From E44-bin89 sp034409565 (GTDB lineage Bacteria > Chloroflexota > Dehalococcoidia > Dehalococcoidales > RBG-16-60-22): a stretch of 51,737 bases of DNA. The notes below the pieces were generated by a model, which ran no database searches, had not been told where the DNA came from, and saw nothing but the letters and a program-made list of their open reading frames with translations. The stretch spans positions 1-51,737 of the forward strand of contig DAOUMS010000019.1 of NCBI GenBank assembly GCA_034409565.1. Reading direction: 5' to 3'. Of this stretch, positions 8,029 to 16,657 are shown piece by piece. Position 1 is the stretch's first letter. Each line of letters opens with the position of its first letter. A program made the translations under genes and the position numbers.

Positions 8029-9726
8029 ATGAAAAAGGTTAACATATTGAGGTTGATAGCTTTGGTAGTGGTTATGACTATGCTGGCCATGGCGATACCG
8101 GCGACCGCAGCTACCCGGTTTATTGAACTGGACCCCGAGGAGGGGACCATTGGCAGCACTGTCGTCGTGGTGGGCGAGGGTTTTAACCAGAGTACCGAGA
8201 CCACGGACAAGTACGCGGTCATGTACTTCTCCAGCCAGGAAGCCACGGAAGTCGATGATATTGACAGTGATGTTACTGTCTATAAGATAGTCAGGGACGG
8301 CATATGGCTTGATGAAGATGGTGAATTTGAGACTGATTTCACCGTTCCTGAGGAGCTGGATGACGGTGAGGATGAGGATGACTATGAAGATGTGACTGCC
8401 GGTACCTACTATGTCTACGTATGTCACTATCTCTCAACCTCGCCGCCGACAGTTGCCACCAGAATCAGGGCGAAGGCTGAGTTCACTGTAATCGGTGGAT
8501 TGGTCGAGATTGACCCCGAGGAAGGCCCGGTGGGCACCGAGGTTGAAATCATCGGTTCCGAATTCGCCGCCGAGGAAAATATCGAGATTTCTTACGATGA
8601 TGACGAGGTAGATATTGAAAGTGGCGACGACGAAACCGATGATGACGGCGAGTTCGCCTGCACCATTTTCATTCCGGAAAGTACCGCCGGCGACCATACC
8701 ATAACCGTCACGGTTGGCAGCAGCGAGGAGGAGGCTGAGTTTACCGTTGAACCAGAGTTAGTCCTGAACCCAACATCGGCGGATGTCGGTGACGAAGTTT
8801 CGGTGAGTGGTACCGGCTATGGTCGGAGGAGCGATGTCATGGTCTTTTTCGAAGCTGACGCAGTGGCCACCACCACCGCCGATTCCGATGGCAGCTTTAG
8901 TGTCACCTTTACCGTGCCGGAGCTTGATGGTGGTATCTACGATGTGGAAGCTGAGGACGATGATGGCAATCTGGACGCCGCCAAATTCACTGTCACAACG
9001 GCGGAGCCGCCACCAGCACCAGAACCGACGCCAGCCCCATCGTCGACGGTCTTAGACGTCAGCACGACCAGCGGTAAAGCCGGCTCCGACTTTATCGTCA
9101 CCGGTGCCGGGTTTGTCGCCGGGGGCATGGTTACCATCGAGTTTGATGGTGAGGTTCTGGATACAGTTGCGGCTGATGCCAGTGGCATATTTTTTGCTCC
9201 CCTGAAGGTGCCATCACGCAAGGCGGGAGATTATGCCATAACCGCCAGTGACGGCACCAGCACCGAAGAGGTGACATTCACTGTGGAGGCGGTGCCACCG
9301 CCAACACCGAACCCTCTTTTGCCGGAGATGGGCGTGAAGGCAAAAACGCCGGTGATATTTGACTGGGAAGAAGTGACGGCGACCGCGGAGCCGGTGAGCT
9401 ATACTTTGCAGGTTGCCACTGATGACGATTTCGCTCAAGCTTCCATTGTGCTTGAGAAGACCGGGCTGTCTCTGTCAGAGTATGTGGCAACGGAAGCGGA
9501 GTCGCTGGAGCTGGCGGCACGGGAAAGCGCTTACTACTGGCGAGTCAGGGCCATTGATGCCGCCGATAATGAAGGAGAATGGACTGGCGGCGGGCAGTTC
9601 TACGTCAGCAAGCCCTTCTCATTTCCCAAGTGGGCCATATATACCCTGCTTGGCCTGGGCGGGCTGGTGCTCTTTGCCGTGGGTTACTGGATGGGCCGCC
9701 GCACCGCCTATTACTATACATTCTAG
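8029..9726 (+). CDS. Acidic IPT/TIG-like repeat surface protein, paralogue of preceding gene
   Basis: 565 residues from the ATG at 8029, which has GGGAGG 7 nt upstream; in-frame codons further upstream overlap the previous gene and are rejected. Signal peptide about 1-28 (KKVNILRLIALVVVMTML, then ATA-A). Four Ig-like repeats follow, the first carrying a very acidic insert (DDGEDEDDYED) and the second a D/E-rich loop, which could bind divalent cations (inference). A Pro-rich linker (PPPAPEPTPAP) precedes repeat four. One fibronectin-like module (FDWEEV..., YYWRVRAIDAADNEGEW), a transmembrane helix and the tail GRRTAYYYTF end the protein. Transcribed with the gene 31 bp upstream and stopped by a strong terminator. 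Confidence 0.8.
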   Translation: MKKVNILRLIALVVVMTMLAMAIPATAATRFIELDPEEGTIGSTVVVVGEGFNQSTETTDKYAVMYFSSQEATEVDDIDSDVTVYKIVRDGIWLDEDGEFETDFTVPEELDDGEDEDDYEDVTAGTYYVYVCHYLSTSPPTVATRIRAKAEFTVIGGLVEIDPEEGPVGTEVEIIGSEFAAEENIEISYDDDEVDIESGDDETDDDGEFACTIFIPESTAGDHTITVTVGSSEEEAEFTVEPELVLNPTSADVGDEVSVSGTGYGRRSDVMVFFEADAVATTTADSDGSFSVTFTVPELDGGIYDVEAEDDDGNLDAAKFTVTTAEPPPAPEPTPAPSSTVLDVSTTSGKAGSDFIVTGAGFVAGGMVTIEFDGEVLDTVAADASGIFFAPLKVPSRKAGDYAITASDGTSTEEVTFTVEAVPPPTPNPLLPEMGVKAKTPVIFDWEEVTATAEPVSYTLQVATDDDFAQASIVLEKTGLSLSEYVATEAESLELAARESAYYWRVRAIDAADNEGEWTGGGQFYVSKPFSFPKWAIYTLLGLGGLVLFAVGYWMGRRTAYYYTF

Positions 9727-9754
9727 CTGGGGTCTGACCTCCAACCCCCTAATG

Positions 9755-9787
9755 TTCCCCCTCCTTAACCGGAGGGGGAATTTATTT
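9755..9787 (+). terminator. Rho-independent terminator after surface-protein genes
   Basis: Perfect 10-bp stem TTCCCCCTCC / GGAGGGGGAA (9755-9764 with 9771-9780), 6-nt loop, then TTTATTTG. It ends the surface-gene operon 28 bp after the stop codon and separates it from the convergent terminase gene. Confidence 0.85.
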
Positions 9788-9798
9788 GTTGCCCAAAT

Positions 9799-11256
9799 TT
9801 AAGGTGTACTCCCCCTCGCCCCCCTTGGCGTGAAATGGCTGGCGGCTTCCAGCATCAGTGCCAGGCTCATCAGGAAGTCGTCATGGCCCCGGGAGGGGTC
9901 AACGTAAAAATTCATCGTCTGGTTGGGGCGGTACTGGCTCCGGGCCATTTCCATCTCAAGCCAGAACTCCCGGTACTCAGGAGAGCCATCGCTGCGGTAC
10001 ATCTTCAGGCGGCCGGAGTTTACCGCCGCCAGCAGGCTGAAGCCAAGCTCTGATTTTGATTTCTGGGTGAAGGTAAAGGGGATGACCCGCGACCCCAGTG
10101 CCTGCCTCAGAAAAGAGCTCACCGGCTCGCCAACGCCGGTGGCGTCAACGGCAACGCGACGGCAGTGCCACACATTCTTCAGGATATCCACCAGCTGGGG
10201 GTAAAGTTCGGCGTGTTTCCGTCCCGTCCACCAGTAATGCTCCACGATTTTCACACGCGGCTGCTTTACCGTTTCACTGCCGGCAGTGAAGTCCAGCTCA
10301 CCGATGGTGACCACCGTGGAGTCCTGGCGCGGCTTTATGGCCCTGAGTAAGGCGTCCTCGGCCTCTTCCGCTTCCCCGGACAGGTCAACACCGGCAATAT
10401 AGGTCTGGCCGCGCTCATATAGCTGTTTCCGATGGTGCTCGCCGCACACTTGGGCGCGCTGCTGAACACTCAGAAAGCCACCGCCGCCGCGGATGGGCTG
10501 GAGGCGATACTGGGTCAGAAAAAGCGGGTGATCTTGGCCGAGGCGCTCTTTTTCCGCTTCCACATAGGCGAGGTAGTCGGGGTTGTAGCGGGCAACCTCC
10601 TGCCAGTCGTACCGGAAATGGCGTTTGATGCCGTCCCTCCTCTCCAGTTCGAGGTTGGTCTGCTTCACCTCTTCCAGCAGGGTGGCGTCATCCCAGGTGG
10701 TACCATAGTGCACGGTGGTCACGTTGGTGGTGGCGCCCATCGGTTTGAACTCCTTGTTGTATTTCTCCTTGCTGACGTCCTGCGACTCGTCAACTTCCAG
10801 CAGGATATGCGCCGTATTGCCCACCACGTTGGCGGACTCATCGGCGGAAAGGAATACGGCCCGGGCGTTGCCCAGCCTGATGATATAGCCCAGCTCGGCG
10901 TGCCAGAGGCCATCGAAGCCGGCCTCATTCAGCCTGTCCCTGAGGCGGGTCATGGAGATAATGGTCTGCGGCTTGAATGTAGGGGAGCACTTTATCAGGT
11001 TCTGCGGCTCCGCCATGAAAAGCGTCAGCAGGAGCAGTTCCAGCTGGGCGGAAAGCTCATTTTTGCCACCCTGCCGGGCGATTTCCACGGAAAAAGTCAG
11101 CCCCTTGCGGCCAAAGACGCTGTTCAGTATGGCGAGAGCGATTTCCTGCTGGTAGGGGCGCAGCTTGCGTGCCACCAGTCCGCCGGCCGCAGTTTTACTT
11201 GCTGATGGTGGTGGCGATGCCGATGCTGAGGGGGAGGGCGACGTCTCTGAGGACAT
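9799..11256 (-). CDS. Phage terminase large subunit
   Basis: 485 residues; the ATP-driven DNA packaging motor and nuclease of tailed phages. ATPase half: Walker-A-like RQGGKNE (61-67) and Walker B ILLEVDESQD (151-160). Nuclease half (RNase H-like): GVDLSG (D291), VAVDATG (D371) and the late acidic pair HDDFLMSLAL (D459/D460). All key residues are present, so the gene looks intact. The first 22 residues are Ser/Pro/Ala-rich low complexity. The ATG at 11256 has AAGGAGG 9 nt upstream, which makes it overlap the preceding gene by 62 bp; GTG at 11175 is an alternative. No capsid, portal or tail genes lie next to it. Confidence 0.85.
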   Translation of the reverse strand: MSSETSPSPSASASPPPSASKTAAGGLVARKLRPYQQEIALAILNSVFGRKGLTFSVEIARQGGKNELSAQLELLLLTLFMAEPQNLIKCSPTFKPQTIISMTRLRDRLNEAGFDGLWHAELGYIIRLGNARAVFLSADESANVVGNTAHILLEVDESQDVSKEKYNKEFKPMGATTNVTTVHYGTTWDDATLLEEVKQTNLELERRDGIKRHFRYDWQEVARYNPDYLAYVEAEKERLGQDHPLFLTQYRLQPIRGGGGFLSVQQRAQVCGEHHRKQLYERGQTYIAGVDLSGEAEEAEDALLRAIKPRQDSTVVTIGELDFTAGSETVKQPRVKIVEHYWWTGRKHAELYPQLVDILKNVWHCRRVAVDATGVGEPVSSFLRQALGSRVIPFTFTQKSKSELGFSLLAAVNSGRLKMYRSDGSPEYREFWLEMEMARSQYRPNQTMNFYVDPSRGHDDFLMSLALMLEAASHFTPRGARGSTP

Positions 11257-11560
11257 TGCCGATGGCCTCCTTCAATCCTTTCCTCTGTTCCTTGCTGATT
11301 TTATATCTGGTGCGGACAAGTCTCTCCAGGGCGTTGGTGGCTTCCACGATGAGTTTGATATTTTTTGGGTCATCGCCCAGGATGGACTTGATTTTCACCC
11401 GCAGCAGGGCAATCTCGTCGTCAATGCCATTGACGCCGGAAGCAAGCTCGAAATCGAGGCGCTCGGCTTCATCAAGGGCTTTCTGGTAAAAGCCGCCTTT
11501 AACGTTTGTCTTTGCCTTTGCTTTGGCTTTGTTTGCTTTCTGGTGTGCTCTGGCTGGCAT
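11195..11560 (-). CDS. Possible terminase small subunit
   Basis: 121 residues from ATG 11560 (AAGGAG 9 nt upstream); an in-frame ATG 60 bp earlier lacks this signal. The N-terminus is very basic (HQKANKAKAKAKTNVKGG). The rest is helical, with an acidic middle (ERLDFELASGVNGIDDEIALLRV) and a C-terminal hydrophobic helix. Position just upstream of and overlapping the large terminase subunit is the main argument for a small-subunit role, which is DNA recognition at packaging initiation. I see no clear HTH, so the name is positional inference. Confidence 0.5.
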   Translation of the reverse strand: MPARAHQKANKAKAKAKTNVKGGFYQKALDEAERLDFELASGVNGIDDEIALLRVKIKSILGDDPKNIKLIVEATNALERLVRTRYKISKEQRKGLKEAIGNVLRDVALPLSIGIATTISK

Positions 11561-11768
11561 GTGGTCTGTCTCCTTGGCGCAAGGTCCGGGCCGCTGCCAA
11601 GACAATGGTATGGGCAGCAAGGTCCCACCGCTGTTTTTCCACGGCTAATTTGAGGAGTTTCATCATTTGCCTCACTTTTTTAATGACAATGTCAGAATAG
11701 CACAAATGTTCTAAACCAGGCGAGCCGTTTTTGTCATCATTTTGCTAAAAGGGGGATACTTTTATTTC

Positions 11769-11797
11769 TTGACAATCAAGGGTGTTGGGTTTACGAT
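11769..11797 (+). promoter_or_regulatory. Promoter for the acyl-CoA dehydrogenase operon
   Basis: TTGACA (11769-11774), 17 bp, TACGAT (11792-11797). It lies 44 bp before the GTG start of the acyl-CoA dehydrogenase gene and probably drives the run of genes from there through iorB. Confidence 0.6.
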
Positions 11798-11840
11798 TGT
11801 TCTAGCGCGTTTTGGCTAATGACCTTTGAAGGAGGAAAAA

Positions 11841-12977
11841 GTGGACTTTTCACTCAGTGAAGAGGACAAGATGCTCCAAGCAACGGTCAGGGACTTCGCC
11901 GATGAGAAGCTGGCACCGGTGGCCGATGAACTGGACCGGAAGCAGGAGTTTGCCCGGGACAACTTCAAGATGATGGCGGAGATGGGACTGCTCGGCCTGA
12001 GTATACCTGAGGAGTACGGTGGCAGCGGCGGTGATGAGCTTTCCATAGCCATTGCCATAGAAGAGCTCTCCCGGGGATGTGCCGCCACCGCTGGTATTCT
12101 GGACGCGCACCTGTGCTTGTGCGCGGCGCCAATCTACCGATTCGGCACCGAGGAACAGAGGCAGAAGTTCTTGCCCGCGCTGGTGAAGGGGGAAAAGGTC
12201 GGTGCCATGGCCATCACTGAATCGGAGGCCGGCAGCTATGTTGGCAATGTGCAGATGACCGCGACCCGGGGTGGTGACAGCTACATACTTAATGGCACCA
12301 AGATATTCATCACCAATGGCGACGTCTGTGATACTTTGCTGGTCTTTGCCAATGTAAAGGAGCTGGGGGAGCGGGGCATGACGGCATTCATCGTGGAAGC
12401 GGGCATGCCGGGATACAGCAAGGGCAAAAAGTACGATAAGCTGGGCATACGTGCCGCCACCAATGCTGACCAGGTGCTTGAGGACTGCCGCGTACCGGAG
12501 GCCAACCGGCTTGGTGATGAGGGGAGGGGTATGCACATCTTCCTGGAGTTGATAGACCACGGCCGGATAGGCATAGCGTCACAGGCCCTCGGCATCGCCC
12601 GAGCCGCAGTTGAGAGGGCCGTTGAGTATGCCAAGAACCGGAAGCAGTTCGGCGCGCCGATTGGTTCCTATCAGGCGATTGGCTGGCGGCTGGCCGATAT
12701 GTACACTGAATTGGAAGCGGCCAGATTGCTAACTCATCAGGCTGCCTGGCTGGTGGATAACGGGCAGCGGTTCCGGACGCAGGCAGCCATGGCCAAACTG
12801 TATGCCACGGAACTGGCCATGCGGGCATCCAGGCTGGGAGTTCAGGTGTTCGGTGGCTATGGCTACATGATGGACTCGCCGATGCAGCGCCACTTCCGCG
12901 ATGCCAAGCTGACCGAAATCTACGAAGGGACATCGGAAGTCCAGCGCATGGTTATCTCAGCATCGCTGTTTCGCTAA
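11841..12977 (+). CDS. Acyl-CoA dehydrogenase
   Basis: 378 residues, flavin-dependent alpha,beta-dehydrogenation of an acyl-CoA, with electrons passed to ETF. Start chosen at GTG 11841 (MDFSLSEEDKML) because AAGGAGG lies 6 nt upstream; a TTG at 11826 would place that site inside the gene. Family signatures present: AMAITESEAGS (FAD/substrate segment), KIFITNG, and the C-terminal FGGYGYMMDSPMQRHFRDAK followed by EIYEGTSEVQRM, where the Glu of YEGTSE is the usual catalytic-base position. Substrate class cannot be told from sequence. It is followed 10 bp later by a MaoC hydratase, the next step of beta-oxidation-like chemistry. Confidence 0.92.
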   Translation: MDFSLSEEDKMLQATVRDFADEKLAPVADELDRKQEFARDNFKMMAEMGLLGLSIPEEYGGSGGDELSIAIAIEELSRGCAATAGILDAHLCLCAAPIYRFGTEEQRQKFLPALVKGEKVGAMAITESEAGSYVGNVQMTATRGGDSYILNGTKIFITNGDVCDTLLVFANVKELGERGMTAFIVEAGMPGYSKGKKYDKLGIRAATNADQVLEDCRVPEANRLGDEGRGMHIFLELIDHGRIGIASQALGIARAAVERAVEYAKNRKQFGAPIGSYQAIGWRLADMYTELEAARLLTHQAAWLVDNGQRFRTQAAMAKLYATELAMRASRLGVQVFGGYGYMMDSPMQRHFRDAKLTEIYEGTSEVQRMVISASLFR

Positions 12978-12987
12978 TTAAAACAAT

Positions 12988-13416
12988 ATGGAAAAAGGAA
13001 AAACCATCGACCAGCTGAACATCGGTGACCGGGCCAGCATCAGCCGGCAGATTACTGAGCGGGACGTGATACGCTTTGCCGAGCTGACCGGGGATATAAA
13101 CCCGGTACATATGGACAGGTTCTATGCCAAGCAGTCGGTTTTTGGCGAACGGGTTGCCCATGGTATGCTCACCGCCAGCCTGATATCGGCGGTGCTCGGC
13201 ATGAAGCTGCCTGGCCCCGGCAATATCTACGTATCTCAGACCATAAAATTCAGAGCGCCGGTAAAGTTCGGGGACGTCATTGAGGCAGAGGTGGAAGTGG
13301 TGGAGAAGCTGCCGGAGCGGAACCGCGTTCGTCTGAAGACCACCTGCTCTAACCAGGATGGCACCGTGGTGCTGGAAGGCGAGGCGGTGGTCATTCCCAA
13401 GCGTGAGGAAAAGTAA
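12988..13416 (+). CDS. MaoC-family (R)-enoyl-CoA hydratase-like protein
   Basis: 142 residues, single hot-dog fold. Residues 30-48 hold the hydratase-2 motif FAELTGDINPVHMD, with the catalytic Asp and His, and then FGERVAHGMLTASLIS, the acyl-CoA-binding helix. These proteins hydrate enoyl-CoA to (R)-3-hydroxyacyl-CoA. It sits between acyl-CoA dehydrogenase and iorA on the same strand, consistent with one acyl-CoA degradation unit. The ATG has a weak purine-rich leader only, suggesting translational coupling with the gene 10 bp upstream. Confidence 0.85.
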   Translation: MEKGKTIDQLNIGDRASISRQITERDVIRFAELTGDINPVHMDRFYAKQSVFGERVAHGMLTASLISAVLGMKLPGPGNIYVSQTIKFRAPVKFGDVIEAEVEVVEKLPERNRVRLKTTCSNQDGTVVLEGEAVVIPKREEK

Positions 13417-13451
13417 AGCCCAAAACGGCTATTAGATACACGGAGGAGCCG

Positions 13452-15287
13452 ATGGCAGAGCAAGAGTATCTCATGGGCAACGAGGCGATGGGGAGAGGGG
13501 CCATTGAGGCGGGGGCGAAGGTGGTGGCAGGGTACCCGGGAACCCCGGCCTCTGAGGTGCTGGAATATGTATCGAAATACCCTGACATCCATGCGGAATG
13601 GGGTATCAACGAAAAGGTGGCCCTGGAGATATGCATGGGCGCATCTCTGTGTAATACTCGCTCGCTGGCGGTGATGAAGCATAACGGGACCAACGTGGCC
13701 CTTGATTTTCTCATGCACCTGAATTACACCGGTGTTCGCGGCGGGCTGGTGCTGATTTCGGGGGATGACCCCGGCGGCATATCGTCGCAGAACGAAGAGG
13801 ACAGCCGCATCATCACCCGTCTTGACGCCCATCTGCCGGTATTTGACCCCTGGTTTCCGCAGGAAGCCAAGGACATGGTGAAGGCGGCCTTTGAGCTTTC
13901 CGAGGAGACGGAGCTGTGCTTCGTGGTGAGGCCGGTGGCGCGCGTCTGTCACGGGCGCAGCCTGGTACGCATGGAAGATATAAAAGAGGCGAAAGAGCCG
14001 CACTTCGAAGATGACCGCTCGCGGTTCATCATGAGCGCAGTAAAGGAAGTCAAGGCTGGCGGCGTCCTGAGGCCGGTGGTCAGGCACCGCTGGCTCAACG
14101 AGAAACAGTCGGTGCTGGCCGGAATCATGGAGGACAGCCCCTTCAACCATATCGAGGATGGCGAGGGCACGACGGGGCTTGTCGCCTGTGGCATTGGCTA
14201 CGCGTTTGTCAAAGAGGCGGAAAAGGTGCTGGGAAAGAAATTCCCCGTGCTCAAGTTGGGAACGCTGCCTTTGCCCAGGAACAAGGTGCTCCAGTTCGCC
14301 CGGAAGATGGACCGGCTGGTCGTTTACGAGGACAGTGAGGCGGTAGTGGAAGGTATATTGAAGCAGTTCTTTTATGACGAAGGCGTGCAAGTGGAGGTGG
14401 TGGGGCGGAGCGGGTTCCTGCCCCAGGAAGGGGAGCTTTCCGCGACCATCGTGATGAAGTCGCTGGCAAAGCTCTATCCGGAGCTGGAAAAGAAAGTTCC
14501 GAAAACAGTGCCACTGGAAATGAAGGTGCCGATACGAACGCGCACCCAGTGTGTGGGTTGCCAGTACCGCGGCCTGCTGCACGCACTCAAACTGATTGCG
14601 CACAAATATAAAGGCGTGGTCACCGGGGATATCGGCTGCTATGACGCCGGCTCGTTCCCGCCGCTGGAGTTGCAGTCGACCATCTACTGCATGGGCTCGT
14701 CAATACCCATGGCTTCAGGCATCGCTCACAGCGGCTATAAACAGCCGGTATTTGCCATCATCGGTGACTCCACCTTCTTCCACAACGGGGTTCTCGGCCT
14801 TTTAAATGCCATTCACAGCGGAGTGGACTTGGTGGCCATCGTCTGCGATAACCGAACCACGGCCATGACCGGCTTTCAGCCGCATCCTGGCAGTGAAGTC
14901 GACGTTCACGGCGAGCCGGCTCCAGCCATTGACGTGGCCCGGCTGGCCAGCGCGGCCGGAGCCACCAGCGCCCAGGTGGTCAATCCGTACGACATCCCCC
15001 GAGTGAGCGAAGCGCTGGAAAAGGCGGTGAAGGAGAAAGGCGTCTCGGTTATCGTGGCCAGCATGCCGTGCTATCTGGTGGCGAGGCGTACCGGCGAGCT
15101 TGGTTTCACGCCGCACAAGGTCGTCCTTGACGAAGAACGCTGCAATGGCTGCAAAATCTGTGTCACCTACTTCGGCTGCCCAGCCATCCATTTCAGCGAG
15201 GGCAAGGCGGCCATTGATTATGGCACCTGCGTTGAGTGCGGTATGTGCGTGGAGGTCTGCCAGAGAGGAGCCATTGCATGGAGTTGA
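13452..15287 (+). CDS. iorA: Indolepyruvate ferredoxin oxidoreductase, alpha subunit
   Basis: 611 residues. It oxidatively decarboxylates aryl 2-oxoacids to aryl-acyl-CoA with ferredoxin as acceptor, using thiamine diphosphate. N-terminal pyrimidine-binding domain (GNEAMGRGAIEAGAKVVAGY at about 10-29). C-terminal TPP domain: GDIGCYDAG, then AIIGDSTFFHNGVLGLLNA and the downstream DNRTTAMTG. Two ferredoxin-type cluster motifs end the protein at about 557-611 (CNGCKIC...C, CVECGMCVEVC), typical of two [4Fe-4S] clusters. GGAGG precedes the ATG. It overlaps iorB by 10 bp, as expected for a tightly coupled heterodimer. Confidence 0.93.
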   Translation: MAEQEYLMGNEAMGRGAIEAGAKVVAGYPGTPASEVLEYVSKYPDIHAEWGINEKVALEICMGASLCNTRSLAVMKHNGTNVALDFLMHLNYTGVRGGLVLISGDDPGGISSQNEEDSRIITRLDAHLPVFDPWFPQEAKDMVKAAFELSEETELCFVVRPVARVCHGRSLVRMEDIKEAKEPHFEDDRSRFIMSAVKEVKAGGVLRPVVRHRWLNEKQSVLAGIMEDSPFNHIEDGEGTTGLVACGIGYAFVKEAEKVLGKKFPVLKLGTLPLPRNKVLQFARKMDRLVVYEDSEAVVEGILKQFFYDEGVQVEVVGRSGFLPQEGELSATIVMKSLAKLYPELEKKVPKTVPLEMKVPIRTRTQCVGCQYRGLLHALKLIAHKYKGVVTGDIGCYDAGSFPPLELQSTIYCMGSSIPMASGIAHSGYKQPVFAIIGDSTFFHNGVLGLLNAIHSGVDLVAIVCDNRTTAMTGFQPHPGSEVDVHGEPAPAIDVARLASAAGATSAQVVNPYDIPRVSEALEKAVKEKGVSVIVASMPCYLVARRTGELGFTPHKVVLDEERCNGCKICVTYFGCPAIHFSEGKAAIDYGTCVECGMCVEVCQRGAIAWS

Positions 15288-15883
15288 ACATACTGATTGC
15301 TGGCGTGGGCGGGCAGGGCAACCTGTTTGCCTCGAGCATCCTCGCCGAATACCTGCTCAAGAAAGGATATAAGATCTTTGCCGTGGAGACAATCGGCGCC
15401 GCCCAGCGTGGCGGCTCCGTGGTATCGCACCTGAGAATTTCCGAGGCTGATATTTATTCGCCGCTCATCCCGGCCGGGAAGGTGGATATTCTCATGGGGT
15501 TTGAGACCATCGAGATGCTGCGCAACTTCGAATTGCTCGCCACAGAAGGCATGTATCTGCTCAACGACTACAAAGAGCCGACGGTACTGTGCAACATGGA
15601 GATGGATACCTACCCAACGGATGATGAGATACGGGCGGTGCTGAAGAAGTCGGGAAAGAAGGGCTACACCATCAAGGCCACCGAGTGTGCACGCCAGATT
15701 GGCGGCAGCCTGCTGACCAACGTGGTCATGGTCGGTGCGCTCTGCCAGGTAGCGCCGCTCTTCGATGGTCAGGAAGTGAAGCAGGTGCTGGCCGGGAAAT
15801 CGCCGGCCAAGGTAAAGGAGCAGAACCTGCAGGCTTTTGCCGCTGGGGGTTCGCTCGTTCAGGAAGCGGTGCGCCATGCCTGA
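15278..15883 (+). CDS. iorB: Indolepyruvate ferredoxin oxidoreductase, beta subunit
   Basis: 201 residues from ATG 15278 (MELNILIAGVGGQG). The longer frame opening at 15236 lies inside iorA and is rejected. The N-terminal GVGGQGNLFASSILAE is the signature of the gamma-type domain of 2-oxoacid:ferredoxin oxidoreductases, followed by AQRGGSVVSHLRIS, also diagnostic. It pairs with the alpha subunit encoded immediately upstream (10-bp overlap). Confidence 0.92.
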   Translation: MELNILIAGVGGQGNLFASSILAEYLLKKGYKIFAVETIGAAQRGGSVVSHLRISEADIYSPLIPAGKVDILMGFETIEMLRNFELLATEGMYLLNDYKEPTVLCNMEMDTYPTDDEIRAVLKKSGKKGYTIKATECARQIGGSLLTNVVMVGALCQVAPLFDGQEVKQVLAGKSPAKVKEQNLQAFAAGGSLVQEAVRHA

Positions 15884-15954
15884 TTAACTCTTTCGCCAGT
15901 CGCATAATAGAAAAACAGTACTTTGTAACAGTACCCCGGAAGGGCATTTTTGTC

Positions 15955-16650
15955 ATGAGCATTGCCAGACAGTTGTACCAACTGCAGGAAATTGACCTTG
16001 AAATTGCTGACGAAGAAGGCAAGCTGGAGCAGGTAGCCGGTCGGCTGGGTAAAAATGACGTGGTGGTCGCGGCTCAGGAAAAGCTCGACGCCGAAAAGAA
16101 GAAGCTGGAGGAGTGGCAGCGTCAGCAGCGTTCCCTGGAGGGAGAAATAGACGACCTGGCGAGCAAGATAAAAGGCGTTGACGACCAGCTTTACAGCGGG
16201 CGGATTAACAATCCAAAGGAACTGTCCAGCTTGCAGCACGAGGTTGAGCTGCTGAAGGCCAAGCGCGACCAGCTGGAAACGAAAGACCTGGAACTCATGG
16301 AACAGGTGGAGTCAGTTGAGACCAGCGCGGCCGCCCTGAAGCAGGAGCTAAAAGAGATTACTTTGGCATGGCAGCGCGAGCAGGAACAATTGCGGCAGGA
16401 GAAAGCGGCGCTGGAAAGCAGCCTGAGTGACCTGAAGCAGCAGCGTCAGGCGCTGGCGGCCGAAACTGACGCGCAGGTCCTGGCGCTTTACGATAAGCTC
16501 AGGAAGAACAAGGGGTGGGCGGTGGCCAGGGTGGAACAGGGGATATGCCGTGGCTGCCGTATATCATTGCCCTCCAGCGAACTGCAGCAGGCGAGAAGCG
16601 GTGCCCTGGTGCAGTGCGGCAGTTGCAGTCGTATCCTGTACCTGCCCTGA
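15955..16650 (+). CDS. Coiled-coil protein with C-terminal zinc ribbon
   Basis: 231 residues from ATG 15955 (MSIARQLYQLQEIDLEI). Residues about 15-175 form a long antiparallel coiled coil rich in E/K/Q/L. The C-terminus has a C4 zinc ribbon (CRGCRISLP ... CGSCSRILYLP). This is the architecture of the HP0958/FlgZ-like family, a nucleic-acid or protein-binding scaffold of unclear role in most bacteria. It precedes the RNase HI-like gene by 7 bp, a common pairing. In-frame codons further upstream overlap iorB and are rejected. Confidence 0.85.
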   Translation: MSIARQLYQLQEIDLEIADEEGKLEQVAGRLGKNDVVVAAQEKLDAEKKKLEEWQRQQRSLEGEIDDLASKIKGVDDQLYSGRINNPKELSSLQHEVELLKAKRDQLETKDLELMEQVESVETSAAALKQELKEITLAWQREQEQLRQEKAALESSLSDLKQQRQALAAETDAQVLALYDKLRKNKGWAVARVEQGICRGCRISLPSSELQQARSGALVQCGSCSRILYLP

Positions 16651-16657
16651 GTATGAA

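Noticed and set aside
13236..14603. Long minus-strand open frame opposite iorA
   Set aside because: It mirrors the codon pattern of the well-supported iorA gene and has no family features; the same applies to the 333-codon plus-strand frame opposite polA at 40095-41096.
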